Shown one piece after another: positions 13,605 through 20,822 of a DNA stretch of 28,038 bases. The notes under the pieces are model-generated. The model had not been told where the DNA came from. It saw only the letters and a list, made by a program, of their open reading frames with translations, and searched no databases. The position numbers and the translations under genes are program-made. The stretch spans positions 1 through 28,038 of the forward strand of contig JANYFQ010000290.1 of the NCBI GenBank assembly GCA_025362615.1, read 5' to 3'. Positions within the stretch are counted from its first letter, which is position 1, and the number at the start of each line of letters is the position of its first letter. This stretch comes from Hymenobacter sp. (GTDB taxonomy: Bacteria > Bacteroidota > Bacteroidia > Cytophagales > Hymenobacteraceae).

Positions 13605-15095
13605 ATGCGGCTCAATACCAAAATACTCGTCGGCTTCGGCATCTCTCTCATTGTACTTATCCTGAGTTCCTCGGCCTCGCTATTGAGCATCTACGGCCTG
13701 CGCGACCAGACCGACCGGGTGCAGCACACCTACCAGGTGATGCAGAAGGCCGACAGCCTCAACGCGCTGTTGCGCGATGCCCAGAGCGGGGTACGCGGCT
13801 ACCGCCTGACCTACGACACGGCGTTTCTGCGCACTTACGTCAACGCCAATGCCAGCTTGAGCCTGCTGCAAAAAAACCTCCGGCGCACCACTTCCGACAA
13901 CCCCAACCAGCAGCTCCGGCTCGATTCGTTGCGCCGGATGACGGAGCGCGAGATGGCCATTTTGCGCCCTCTGGCCGATGCGCAACGCGGCTACAGCCCT
14001 GCCGATTTGCAAACCACGCTCTCCACCGACCGCCTCACCATGAAAAGCGCCCGGCAGCTTTTTGCCCGCGTCAAAAAAGAAGAGCTGCGCCTGCTCGCGG
14101 CCCGCACCGAGCGGCAAAACGGCCTCGAGCGCCTCACGCCGGTGTTCATCATTGTGTCAGGCGTGTTTGCTGTTCTGACGGTGCTCTGGCTCTTCAGCCG
14201 CATCGTGCGCGAACTCAACGACAACGAACGCCTGCAAAACGAGCTGCAGACCGTGAACGCCGACGTGGCCCGCCGCATCGGCCTCATCCGCGAGCTGGCC
14301 CAAAAAGTGGTGGGCGGCGACTACTCCGTGAAGGTGCCCGCCACCGAAACCGACGGCCTCGGCGACCTCGCCGGCCAACTCAACCGCATGACCCAGAGCC
14401 TCGACCAGAGCTTTTCGGCCCTGCGCCAGCGCAACCAGGAACTCGACCAGTTTGCCTACGTGGCCTCGCACGACCTCAAAGCGCCCCTGCGCGGGGTGAT
14501 GACGATTGTGAAGTGGATTGAACAGGAACACCCCGACGAGCTATCGCCCCAGCTGCGCCTCTACCTCGAGCAAATGCGCGGCCGCCTCGCCCGCCTCGAA
14601 GACCTGATAAACGGCCTGCTGGCCTACGCCCGCGTGGGCCGCACGGCCAATACCCGCACCGAAACCGACGTGGCCGCCCTGCTCACTGAAGTAGCCGAGC
14701 TGGTGGTGCCCGCCGATTTTACGCTTGACATTGGCCCCGGAATGCCCACCTTCGTCACCGACCGCCTCGGCCTGCAACAGGTGTTTGCCAACCTGCTCAG
14801 CAACGCCGTCAAGTACCACCACCGCCCGCCCGGTCGCCTCGCCGTCACGGTTCAGGACCTGGGGCCGCGCTATGAGTTTCGGGTGCAGGACGACGGCCCC
14901 GGCATCGCCCTGGAGTACCACGCCAAGATTTTTCAGCTCTTCCAAACCCTGCGCGACCGCCACACCGCCGAAAGCACGGGTATCGGCCTGAGCATTGTCA
15001 AGAAAATAATTGACGAACAAATGGGCACCATCCGCGTCGATTCGGCCGCCGGGCACGGGGCCGGCTTTATCTTCACCTGGCCCAAGGTGCAATGA
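13605..15095 (+). CDS. CHASE3-domain sensor histidine kinase
   Basis: This 496-residue membrane kinase has a first transmembrane helix at about residues 7-30. An extracytoplasmic CHASE3 domain follows, with LLRDAQSGVRGYRLTYD near residue 58, then a second helix near 180-200 (VFIIVSGVFAVLTVLWLF) and a HAMP-like linker. The HisKA domain has ELDQFAYVASHDLKAPLRG (His289), as in phytochrome-type kinases. HATPase_c has LLSNAVKYH, DDGPGI and TGIGLSIVKKI. The start at 13605 places the first helix at the N-terminus; an in-frame ATG-like start at 13518 would add a non-conserved 29-residue leader. A possible promoter lies at 13557-13583 (TTTG, then CACCTTTG), with shorter spacing than usual. The stop codon lies inside the repeat element at 15091-15246. 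The partner is the single-domain regulator at 15253. Confidence 0.92.
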   Translation: MRLNTKILVGFGISLIVLILSSSASLLSIYGLRDQTDRVQHTYQVMQKADSLNALLRDAQSGVRGYRLTYDTAFLRTYVNANASLSLLQKNLRRTTSDNPNQQLRLDSLRRMTEREMAILRPLADAQRGYSPADLQTTLSTDRLTMKSARQLFARVKKEELRLLAARTERQNGLERLTPVFIIVSGVFAVLTVLWLFSRIVRELNDNERLQNELQTVNADVARRIGLIRELAQKVVGGDYSVKVPATETDGLGDLAGQLNRMTQSLDQSFSALRQRNQELDQFAYVASHDLKAPLRGVMTIVKWIEQEHPDELSPQLRLYLEQMRGRLARLEDLINGLLAYARVGRTANTRTETDVAALLTEVAELVVPADFTLDIGPGMPTFVTDRLGLQQVFANLLSNAVKYHHRPPGRLAVTVQDLGPRYEFRVQDDGPGIALEYHAKIFQLFQTLRDRHTAESTGIGLSIVKKIIDEQMGTIRVDSAAGHGAGFIFTWPKVQ

Positions 15096-15246
15096 GTGAA
15101 TGAGTGAATGAGCGAGTGAGTGAATGAGTGAATTGACAGTTTGGTGACGCAAGGTGGCGCACTGCCAACTAACAATTCACTCATTCACTCATTCACTCAT
15201 TCACTCATTCACTCATTGAATAAGCTCACTCGCTCATTCACTCATT
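15091..15246. repeat. Palindromic element copy B with 8-bp repeat arms
   Basis: The left arm at 15091-15135 is built of the 8-bp word GAGTGAAT. The right arm at 15173-15246 is built of its complement ATTCACTC, with more copies. Both arms contain one variant block (GAGCGAGTGAG and CTCACTCGCTC), so they pair across it. The 37-base core at 15136-15172 shares TGGCGCACTGC with copy A. Transcription from the kinase into the regulator would cross a very long RNA hairpin. The kinase stop TGA (15093-15095) lies within the first repeat word, and the regulator ATG follows the right arm by 6 bases. Confidence 0.8.
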
Positions 15247-15252
15247 GTTTAT

Positions 15253-15663
15253 ATGCGCTCCGTACTCCTCGTCGAAGACGATATTTTTGATACCCTCACC
15301 GCCCAGAAATCTTTCGGCCGCTTCAACGTGCCGCACACGCTGCACACGGCTTTCAACGGCGAAGAAGCCCTCGACCTGCTGCTCGGCCGCAACGGCCAGC
15401 CGGCCATCAGCCCGCTGCCCGAAGTCATTCTGCTCGACCTAAATATGCCCCGCATGAACGGCACCGAGTTCCTCACCGAACTCCGCGCCCACCCCGATTT
15501 GGCGCACCTGCCGGTCTTCATCACCACCACGTCGGACCTGGACGCCGACCGCCTCAACGCCCAAAACCTGGGCGTGAGCGGCTACATCCTCAAACCCCTC
15601 GACTTTGAAAGCAACGCCGATATGATGGACAGCCTCGATTTGCTCGAAAAACTACTGCGGTAA
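15253..15663 (+). CDS. Single-domain response regulator
   Basis: This 136-residue receiver-only protein has no output domain. Seen: acidic pair EDD at 8-10, phospho-acceptor Asp62 in VILLDLNMPRMNG, the switch residue in FITTTSD and Lys114 in YILKPL. It is of the Rcp1-like type that commonly partners phytochrome-style HisKA kinases in Bacteroidota. It lies 157 bp downstream of the CHASE3 kinase, separated only by the repeat element, so it probably receives phosphate from that kinase and acts by protein contact. A REP-like hairpin starts one base after its stop codon. Confidence 0.93.
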   Translation: MRSVLLVEDDIFDTLTAQKSFGRFNVPHTLHTAFNGEEALDLLLGRNGQPAISPLPEVILLDLNMPRMNGTEFLTELRAHPDLAHLPVFITTTSDLDADRLNAQNLGVSGYILKPLDFESNADMMDSLDLLEKLLR

Positions 15664-15765
15664 CGCGGGTTTTCGACCCGCGCCCCAAAACGACAAACGG
15701 ACATGAAACCCACGCCCTACCGCCCGGTGTTACGGCCCGAGGCGCGGGTTTCAACCCCGCGCTAC
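15664..15765. repeat. REP-like hairpin pair (BIME-like)
   Basis: Hairpin 1 at 15664-15682 is CGCGGGT, a TTTCG loop and ACCCGCG, directly after the regulator stop. Hairpin 2 at 15742-15765 has arms GCGCGGG and CCCCGCGC and ends in CTAC, which is GTAG on the minus strand. The arrangement and sequences recur at 18713-18803. GTAG next to a GC-rich palindrome is typical of REP sequences. Hairpin 1 could also end transcription of the regulator gene. Confidence 0.6.
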
Positions 15766-15789
15766 GATTTCGCTCGCTACTTTCGCTCC

Positions 15790-16701
15790 ATGACTCTCCG
15801 CTCGCTGCTGGCCGCCTGTTTCCTGCTGACCACCGCTTCCCCCACCTTCGCCCAAACCGACGAAGGCCCCCGGCAGCTCGGGGCACCGCCCACCGCCCCG
15901 CCCCGGCCAGCCCCTACCCCCCGCCAGGTTGATGCCGCCCCGACGGCCCCCGCCGATGCCGCCCCCGCCCAACCACTTCCCGACCCCGCGCCGGTGTACG
16001 CGCCCACGCCCCCCGGCCAAATTCCGGGGGGCAGCTACCAGCGCCCGCCGCGCTTCCAGGTGGGCTTGAAAACGGGCCTGGTGTACAACGCCACCGACGT
16101 GGAGGTAAAAAATCCGCTCTTCGGCAAAAACTACCTGCTGCTCGACGGGCAGCAGAAAATCGACTTCGACAACGTGGGTTTTTATGAGGACGAGAGCGGC
16201 CACTACGTGCGCACCAACCTGCCCGGCAGCCGCCGCGAAAGCACCTTGCGCCGCGAAAAAACCGGCCGCATCAGCCTCTATTCCATCACCAGCACCAGCT
16301 ACAGCCCCGGCTACGGCGGCGTGGGCGTGGGCGGCTTCGGCATGGGCTACCCCGGCGGCTACGGCGGCTACCGCACCGTCAAAACCGAGTACTTCAGCAA
16401 AGACAACGGCCCGGTGCAAAACCTGACCTCCAACAATTTACTCCTTGCCACCCGCGAAAACGCCGGGGCACAGGAGCTGCTGCTGGCCGGCCGGCGCTAC
16501 CAGAACATCACCACCGCCGCCTACGTGGTGGGCGGCGGCCTGCTGGTGGCGGGCCTGCTGCAAACGCTGCGGCCGGGCCAGGGCGGCATCTCGCCCCTCA
16601 CCTTCGCCGCCATTCCGGTGCTCATCGTACCAATAATATTTCAGGGCAAACAAGCCGAAAACCAGAAGCAAGCCATTGCGATTTACAATGCCACGAGGTG
16701 A
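15790..16701 (+). CDS. Proline-rich secreted or membrane protein of unknown function
   Basis: I do not recognise this 303-residue protein. Seen: a signal peptide at about residues 1-22 (LRSLLAACFLLTTASPTFA); a Pro/Ala-rich linker at about 30-85; a central domain with FQVGLKTGLVYNATDVEV and GKNYLLLDGQQKIDFDNVGFY; a glycine- and tyrosine-rich stretch near 178-198 (GYGGVGVGGFGMGYPGGYGG); and two hydrophobic segments near the C-terminus (AAYVVGGGLLVAGLL and AAIPVLIVPIIF). The start at 15790 is chosen for the signal peptide; the frame is open from an ATG at 15703, but that stretch is REP-like sequence. An envelope role is plausible. Placement after the kinase and regulator pair does not by itself show a functional link. 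Confidence 0.75.
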   Translation: MTLRSLLAACFLLTTASPTFAQTDEGPRQLGAPPTAPPRPAPTPRQVDAAPTAPADAAPAQPLPDPAPVYAPTPPGQIPGGSYQRPPRFQVGLKTGLVYNATDVEVKNPLFGKNYLLLDGQQKIDFDNVGFYEDESGHYVRTNLPGSRRESTLRREKTGRISLYSITSTSYSPGYGGVGVGGFGMGYPGGYGGYRTVKTEYFSKDNGPVQNLTSNNLLLATRENAGAQELLLAGRRYQNITTAAYVVGGGLLVAGLLQTLRPGQGGISPLTFAAIPVLIVPIIFQGKQAENQKQAIAIYNATR

Positions 16702-16704
16702 GGG

Positions 16705-16843
16705 TTGAATTGTATGATTGCTCAATTGTTGGCCCGTTGCAGGATGTGTCCCGCAGTGGGCGCAGCGGTAAAACGCAGGGGGCGCAGTGTCGTTTAGGGC
16801 ACACACGAGCAACAATTAAGCAATGCAACAATTAAACAATCAA
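16705..16843. repeat. Dispersed palindromic element, copy C
   Basis: The left arm at 16705-16731 contains ATTGCTCAATTGTTG. The right arm at 16810-16843 contains CAACAATTAAGCAAT, complementary to it at 14 of 15 positions, followed by a repeat of the CAACAATTAA word. The core at 16732-16809 is the inverted counterpart of the core in copy A, with an extra CTGCGCCCC-like block. The right arm runs into the glycosylase ORF and includes its ATG at 16823. Confidence 0.65.
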
Positions 16844-17539
16844 AGCAAAAGCCACCAACTCGCCCTATTAGCCCACGCCCGGCTTTGTGCCGAATACGGC
16901 GCACCGTTCCGGTTTTTCAGCGATAAAGACCCGCTGAGCGAGCTGGTGAGTGCCCTGCTTTCGCACCGCACCAAAAACGCCGACTCGCACCGCGCCTACC
17001 AGCAGCTACGGGCCGCCCTGCCCACCTGGGAGGCCGTACGCGATGCCCCCACCGCCGACGTGCAAACCCTGCTGCGCCCCTGCACCTGGCCCGAACAAAA
17101 AGCGCCCCGCATCCAGGCAGTGTTGCGCGAAATAAGCCAGCGCTGCGGCACCGATGCCCCGTGCGCCCTCGATTTTCTGGCCGATTTGCCGGTGCCCGAA
17201 GCCCGCGCCTGGCTCGAAAGCCTGCCCGGCGTGGGTCCCAAAACCAGCGCCGCCACGTTGCTCTTCAGTAATTTACGCATCGCGGCCATGCCCGTCGATA
17301 GCCACCACCACCGCGTGGCCCAGCGCCTGGGGCTGATTGGGCCGAAGGTGGACGAAAAAGCGGCCCACGTGCTACTGCCCGCCTTGCTGCCGCCGGGCTG
17401 GTCGGCCCAACAACTGTACGACCACCACGAAGCCCTGATGTACCACGGCCAGAAGTGCTGCTTTTTTCAGGCCCCGGCCTGCCCCCGTTGCGTCATGCTC
17501 GACCATTGCCCCACGGGCCAGGCGCGGCTCAACGCTTAG
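16823..17539 (+). CDS. HhH-GPD DNA glycosylase, endonuclease III-like, with Fe-S cluster
   Basis: This 238-residue base-excision-repair enzyme has a helix-hairpin-helix LESLPGVGPKTSAA with catalytic Lys140. Asp159 lies in MPVDSHHHRV, in the position of the conserved aspartate in VDTHV. The C-terminal cluster Cys213-x6-Cys220-x2-Cys223-x5-Cys229 matches the 4Fe-4S loop of endonuclease III. The sequence differs enough from classical Nth (LSHRTKNADS in place of LSAQATD) that its substrate range may differ. The first ten residues (MQQLNNQSKS) are encoded by the arm of repeat element C, and no other plausible ATG exists before the conserved region, so the start codon appears to have been supplied by the element. 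Confidence 0.9.
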   Translation: MQQLNNQSKSHQLALLAHARLCAEYGAPFRFFSDKDPLSELVSALLSHRTKNADSHRAYQQLRAALPTWEAVRDAPTADVQTLLRPCTWPEQKAPRIQAVLREISQRCGTDAPCALDFLADLPVPEARAWLESLPGVGPKTSAATLLFSNLRIAAMPVDSHHHRVAQRLGLIGPKVDEKAAHVLLPALLPPGWSAQQLYDHHEALMYHGQKCCFFQAPACPRCVMLDHCPTGQARLNA

Positions 17540-17546
17540 CTGCCCG

Positions 17547-17554
17547 TACTTTTG
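17547..17554 (+). promoter_or_regulatory. -7 promoter box of the AlkB-like gene
   Basis: TACTTTTG is a perfect match to TAnnTTTG, directly after the glycosylase stop (17539) and 119 bp before the hydroxylase ATG at 17673. It implies a leader of about 110 bases. No -33 box is evident. A second, weaker candidate is TATATTGC near 17632. Confidence 0.5.
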
Positions 17555-17672
17555 CATCGTCGCACCGAGCCCAACCAGCAATGCCGCGCCCTGCCACAAA
17601 CCGAAACCGTTGCGGGCATTGAAAAAGCAAGTATATTGCGGTTGCCCGACGCACCAGCGTTGCGCCCACTCC

Positions 17673-18725
17673 ATGCTCAAGCCTTTCCGTAACCTGCGCT
17701 ACCTATTGGCTTACACCTTGCCACTCACGGCCTTTGCCGGGCTTTGGCTGCGTGGCCCCTACACCTGGCTGACGCTGGCCTACGCCTTTGGCCTGGTGCC
17801 GCTCGTGGAGCTGCTCTGGCAACCGGTGCCTGCGGCCGACCTCGCCCCGGCCGCCACCGACGACCGCCGCCACTGGTTTTTTGATGGCCTGCTCTACGCC
17901 AACGTCCCGCTGCAGCTCGGCCTGCTCGCGGCCTTTTTGTGGCGACTCAACACCGGCCACTTCACCGCCCCCGAAACGGCCGGCGCGGTGCTCAGCGTCG
18001 GGGTTTGCTGCGGGGCGCTGGGCATCAACGTGGCGCACGAGCTGGGGCACCGGCCCCGCGCCTGGGAGCAGCGCCTGGCCCAAATCCTGCTCTGGAGCGT
18101 GGGCTACCTGCACTTTTTCATTGAGCACAACCGCGGCCACCACCGCCACGTCGCCACGCCCCTCGACCCCGTAACGGCCCGAATGCACGAGCCGTTTTGG
18201 CGGTTTCTGCCCCGCGCCGCCGCTGGCGAGCTGCGCTCGGCCTGGCACCTGGAGGCCGAGCGCCTGCGCCGGGCCGAACAAGCGGCAGGGTCGATGAGCA
18301 ACCAATTGTTGCAATTTGGGGCGGCGCAGCTCGTGCTGCTGGCGCTGATTGGCGGCTTTTTCGGCGGAGCCGGGCTGCTGGCCTGGGCCGGCGCGGCGGG
18401 CATCGGCCTGGTGTTGTTTCAGCTCGTCAATTACGTCGAACACTACGGCCTGCTGCGCCAGCGCACCGCCAGCGGCACCTACGAGCGCGTCCAACCCCAC
18501 CACTCCTGGAACTCCGAACACCCCCTCGGCCGCATCCTGCTCTACGAGCTGACGCGGCACTCCGACCACCATTACCAAGCCTCCCGGCCCTACCAAACCC
18601 TTCGCCACCAGCCCGTAAGCCCCCAAATGCCCACCGGCTACCCCGGCATGATGCTCCTGGCCGCCGTGCCCCCGCTCTGGTTTCGGGTCATGAACAAGCG
18701 GGTGCCCAGCAACGCGGGTTTTTAA
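17673..18725 (+). CDS. alkB: AlkB-type alkane/fatty-acid hydroxylase, membrane di-iron monooxygenase
   Basis: This 350-residue integral membrane enzyme is expected to hydroxylate terminal alkyl groups using O2 and electrons from rubredoxin. Seen: about six hydrophobic helices and all four histidine clusters of the AlkB family: HELGH (122-126), EHNRGHHRHV (151-160), NYVEHYGL (253-260) and LTRHSDHHYQASRPYQ (293-308). These are AlkB signatures, distinct from fatty-acid desaturase ones. The ATG at 17673 starts the first conserved residues. The substrate is not determined; no rubredoxin or rubredoxin reductase gene is in the window. The stop codon at 18723-18725 lies inside a REP-like hairpin, so the last residues (SNAGF) are encoded by it. 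Confidence 0.9.
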   Translation: MLKPFRNLRYLLAYTLPLTAFAGLWLRGPYTWLTLAYAFGLVPLVELLWQPVPAADLAPAATDDRRHWFFDGLLYANVPLQLGLLAAFLWRLNTGHFTAPETAGAVLSVGVCCGALGINVAHELGHRPRAWEQRLAQILLWSVGYLHFFIEHNRGHHRHVATPLDPVTARMHEPFWRFLPRAAAGELRSAWHLEAERLRRAEQAAGSMSNQLLQFGAAQLVLLALIGGFFGGAGLLAWAGAAGIGLVLFQLVNYVEHYGLLRQRTASGTYERVQPHHSWNSEHPLGRILLYELTRHSDHHYQASRPYQTLRHQPVSPQMPTGYPGMMLLAAVPPLWFRVMNKRVPSNAGF

Positions 18726-18803
18726 CCCGCGCGGCAGGGGCAATATGGAGCTGGTCAGGCCCGTCCTACGGCGCGTAGTTCGCGGGATGAAAACCCGCAC
18801 TAC
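18713..18803. repeat. REP-like hairpin pair between convergent genes
   Basis: Hairpin 1 is CGCGGGTT (18713-18720), three T, then AACCCGCG (18724-18731), and it spans the hydroxylase stop. Hairpin 2, at 18775-18803, has GTAG at its left end and CTAC at its right end around CGCGGG and CCCGC. Its minus-strand GTAG overlaps the TAG stop of the glycosyltransferase (18800-18802). The pair matches that at 15664-15765 in order, sequence and spacing. It may act as a bidirectional transcription end or mRNA stabiliser. Confidence 0.65.
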
Positions 18804-20719
18804 TTTCCCCGTTTCCTGAAATAATAGCCCCGGTACCACGACGACGTTTTTTTGTAAAGTGAGGCCCAGGTTTCGTTCGGAAACATATTCACCCGAAACA
18901 CCTGCATCCGGTCGTCTTCCAGCCGCAGGCCGCCCGTGTCGGTGGCAGCGCCGAGCGTGAACCCAGCGGCTCGCACGGCCTCCTTTACCTCCTCATTAAG
19001 GTCGCCGTAAGGGTAGGCGAAGGTTTCGATTTTGGTATTGAGCTGGGTTTCCAGTGCTTGTTTACTGGTGGCTATTTCAGCCCTTGCTTCAGCTAAAGGC
19101 AACTGGCTGAGGTGCGGATGGGTCAGGGTGTGCGCCCCAATTTCCCAGCCGGCGGCCACAAAAGCGTGTTTTTGCGCTTCGCTCATCAGCGCGGCACGGG
19201 GTTCGGTGGGGTCGGCAGCAAGGTCCCAGCGGTTGTGGTCGAGGGCAAAATCGCCGAGCAGGTAGAGTACGCCCCGGTAGCCGTGGCGCTGCATGAGCGG
19301 CAGCAGGTTGGTGTAATTATCGAGGTAGCCGTCATCGAAGGTGAGGATGAGGGGGCGCTTGGGAAAATCGGCCAGCGGGCGCTCGGCCCGAGCGAAAGCC
19401 AGGTAATCGGCAAAGGTGAGGGGCGTAAGGCCACGCCACCGAAAAAAGGCCAGGTGCCGGGCAAAATTGTCCTTCGTCACAAATATTTGATGCCTGGTAG
19501 CCGGCGGCGCATCGGGAATTTTATGGTACATCAGCACCGGAATGTGCTGGGGATGAACGCGCTGCATCCGCGCTGCCTCGTACACCTGCATCACCCGCGC
19601 CGCCACGGCCGCCAAGTCGTAATGCGCCCGCACCCGCGCCGCCAATGCCGCCGATACCGGCTCGGGGTGAGCCAAAAACCGCCGCACCGTCTCCAAAATC
19701 TGCTCAAAATCAACCTCCGACGACTGCACTCGCGCCGCAATGTCGCCAAAATTCGAGGCGGCGGCCGTGGCAAACGTCGCTTCGGTTACGATGCCCTCAC
19801 TGCCCGCCTCGCCCAGCGCCAGCACCGGGCAGCCGGCCCCCAGCGCCTCAATGGCCACCCGCCCCGCCCCGATGGTGAGCGTGGTGCGGGCCAGCCAACC
19901 GGGCACGTCGTCGGTAAAACCGATTACCTCAATCCGCTTGTCATAAGCACTTTGCAATTTCGCCAACGCCACTTTGCCCGCCGCCGGCAAATGCCCCAGC
20001 TCCCCGCCCACCAGCGCCACCCGCAGCCCCGGAAACCCGGCCAACAACGCCGGAAATACGTGTTGCAGCAGCGCCGCCGCCCGCTCGCCCTTGCCGCCGT
20101 TGAAACGGCCGATGAAGGAGAGCCTTATTTCTTGTTGCTTGTTGCTTGTTGCTTGTTTTTCGTTGCCGGTTTGTTGGTGGTCATTTATAGCTGATTGAAC
20201 GAGTATTTCCGAACCAGAAACAAGAAACGGAAAACGAGAAACATCAAACGCCACCCCATTCGGTATCTGCACAATCTTGGCCGCGCTCATCTTCACCTCC
20301 GCCCCCAAGTGCGCCCCCAAGTTAGCGCAAATAGCAATTACTTTATCGCCGTAAACATCAAACAACGAAGTAGATGCGTGCAAATGCTGCCGCCCATGCA
20401 CTGTGCTCACCAGCGGCACCGGCAGCCCGCGCAAAGCCGCGTAGCACACCCAGCTCGCGGCGCGGGCGTGGGCATGAACCACGTCAATGCGCTCCTGCTG
20501 CACCAGCGCCCGGATGCGGCGCAGGTTGCGCCAACGGGCGGCGTAGCGACGGTCCGAAATCGGGGCCGTGAGCTGCGTGGCCCCGGTGGGCAGCGGCGCG
20601 GGCGCGTCCGACAGCACCCATACGGCGTGGCCCTGCGCCCGGTGCGCCTCGGCCAGCTGCACCGCGTAGGCCACCGAACCCGCAAAAAACTCGGCCGATA
20701 AAACGTGTAAAATTCGCAT
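18800..20719 (-). CDS. Glycosyltransferase (GT4-like) fused to polysaccharide deacetylase (CE4)
   Basis: This is a 639-residue two-domain protein. The N-terminal glycosyltransferase (about 1-385) has the opening MRILHVLSAEFFAGSVAY, donor-site region QIPNGVAF, GRFNGGKGE and EVIGFTDDVPGWLA. The C-terminal NodB/CE4 deacetylase (about 390-639) has VLMYHKIPD, TFDDGY with the metal Asp462 (460-465), the metal His pair in GAHTLTHPH (530, 534) and AYPYGD (569-572). Together these point to synthesis and de-N-acetylation of a surface polysaccharide or lipopolysaccharide sugar. The start at 20719 fits the Rossmann beta strand. Residues about 164-198 are an AT-rich, Gln/Asn/Lys/Ser-rich insert not expected in this fold, encoded by a repeat element (20126-20245). 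It lies in a loop between the two Rossmann lobes, so the enzyme may still work. Confidence 0.88.
   Translation of the reverse strand: MRILHVLSAEFFAGSVAYAVQLAEAHRAQGHAVWVLSDAPAPLPTGATQLTAPISDRRYAARWRNLRRIRALVQQERIDVVHAHARAASWVCYAALRGLPVPLVSTVHGRQHLHASTSLFDVYGDKVIAICANLGAHLGAEVKMSAAKIVQIPNGVAFDVSRFPFLVSGSEILVQSAINDHQQTGNEKQATSNKQQEIRLSFIGRFNGGKGERAAALLQHVFPALLAGFPGLRVALVGGELGHLPAAGKVALAKLQSAYDKRIEVIGFTDDVPGWLARTTLTIGAGRVAIEALGAGCPVLALGEAGSEGIVTEATFATAAASNFGDIAARVQSSEVDFEQILETVRRFLAHPEPVSAALAARVRAHYDLAAVAARVMQVYEAARMQRVHPQHIPVLMYHKIPDAPPATRHQIFVTKDNFARHLAFFRWRGLTPLTFADYLAFARAERPLADFPKRPLILTFDDGYLDNYTNLLPLMQRHGYRGVLYLLGDFALDHNRWDLAADPTEPRAALMSEAQKHAFVAAGWEIGAHTLTHPHLSQLPLAEARAEIATSKQALETQLNTKIETFAYPYGDLNEEVKEAVRAAGFTLGAATDTGGLRLEDDRMQVFRVNMFPNETWASLYKKTSSWYRGYYFRKRGK
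20126..20245. repeat. Repeat-arm element inserted in frame in the glycosyltransferase gene
   Basis: The plus strand has T/G-rich CTTGTTG words repeated at 20130-20157, then A/G-rich GAAACAAG-type words at 20211-20245. The two sides are roughly complementary, giving the same arm-core-arm plan as copies A to D. Its low GC contrasts sharply with the surrounding gene. It adds about 35 codons without breaking the frame on the minus strand. The purine-rich words resemble the single run at 172-190. Confidence 0.6.
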
Positions 20720-20822
20720 GGGCGAAAACCGGTCCGCACCGGACGATAAGAAAAAGCGTAGCCCCAAAATTACCCCGCTGCGCCCGGCCAACCCGCCAAA
20801 CCGCCGTATTTTGCGGCCCGCC

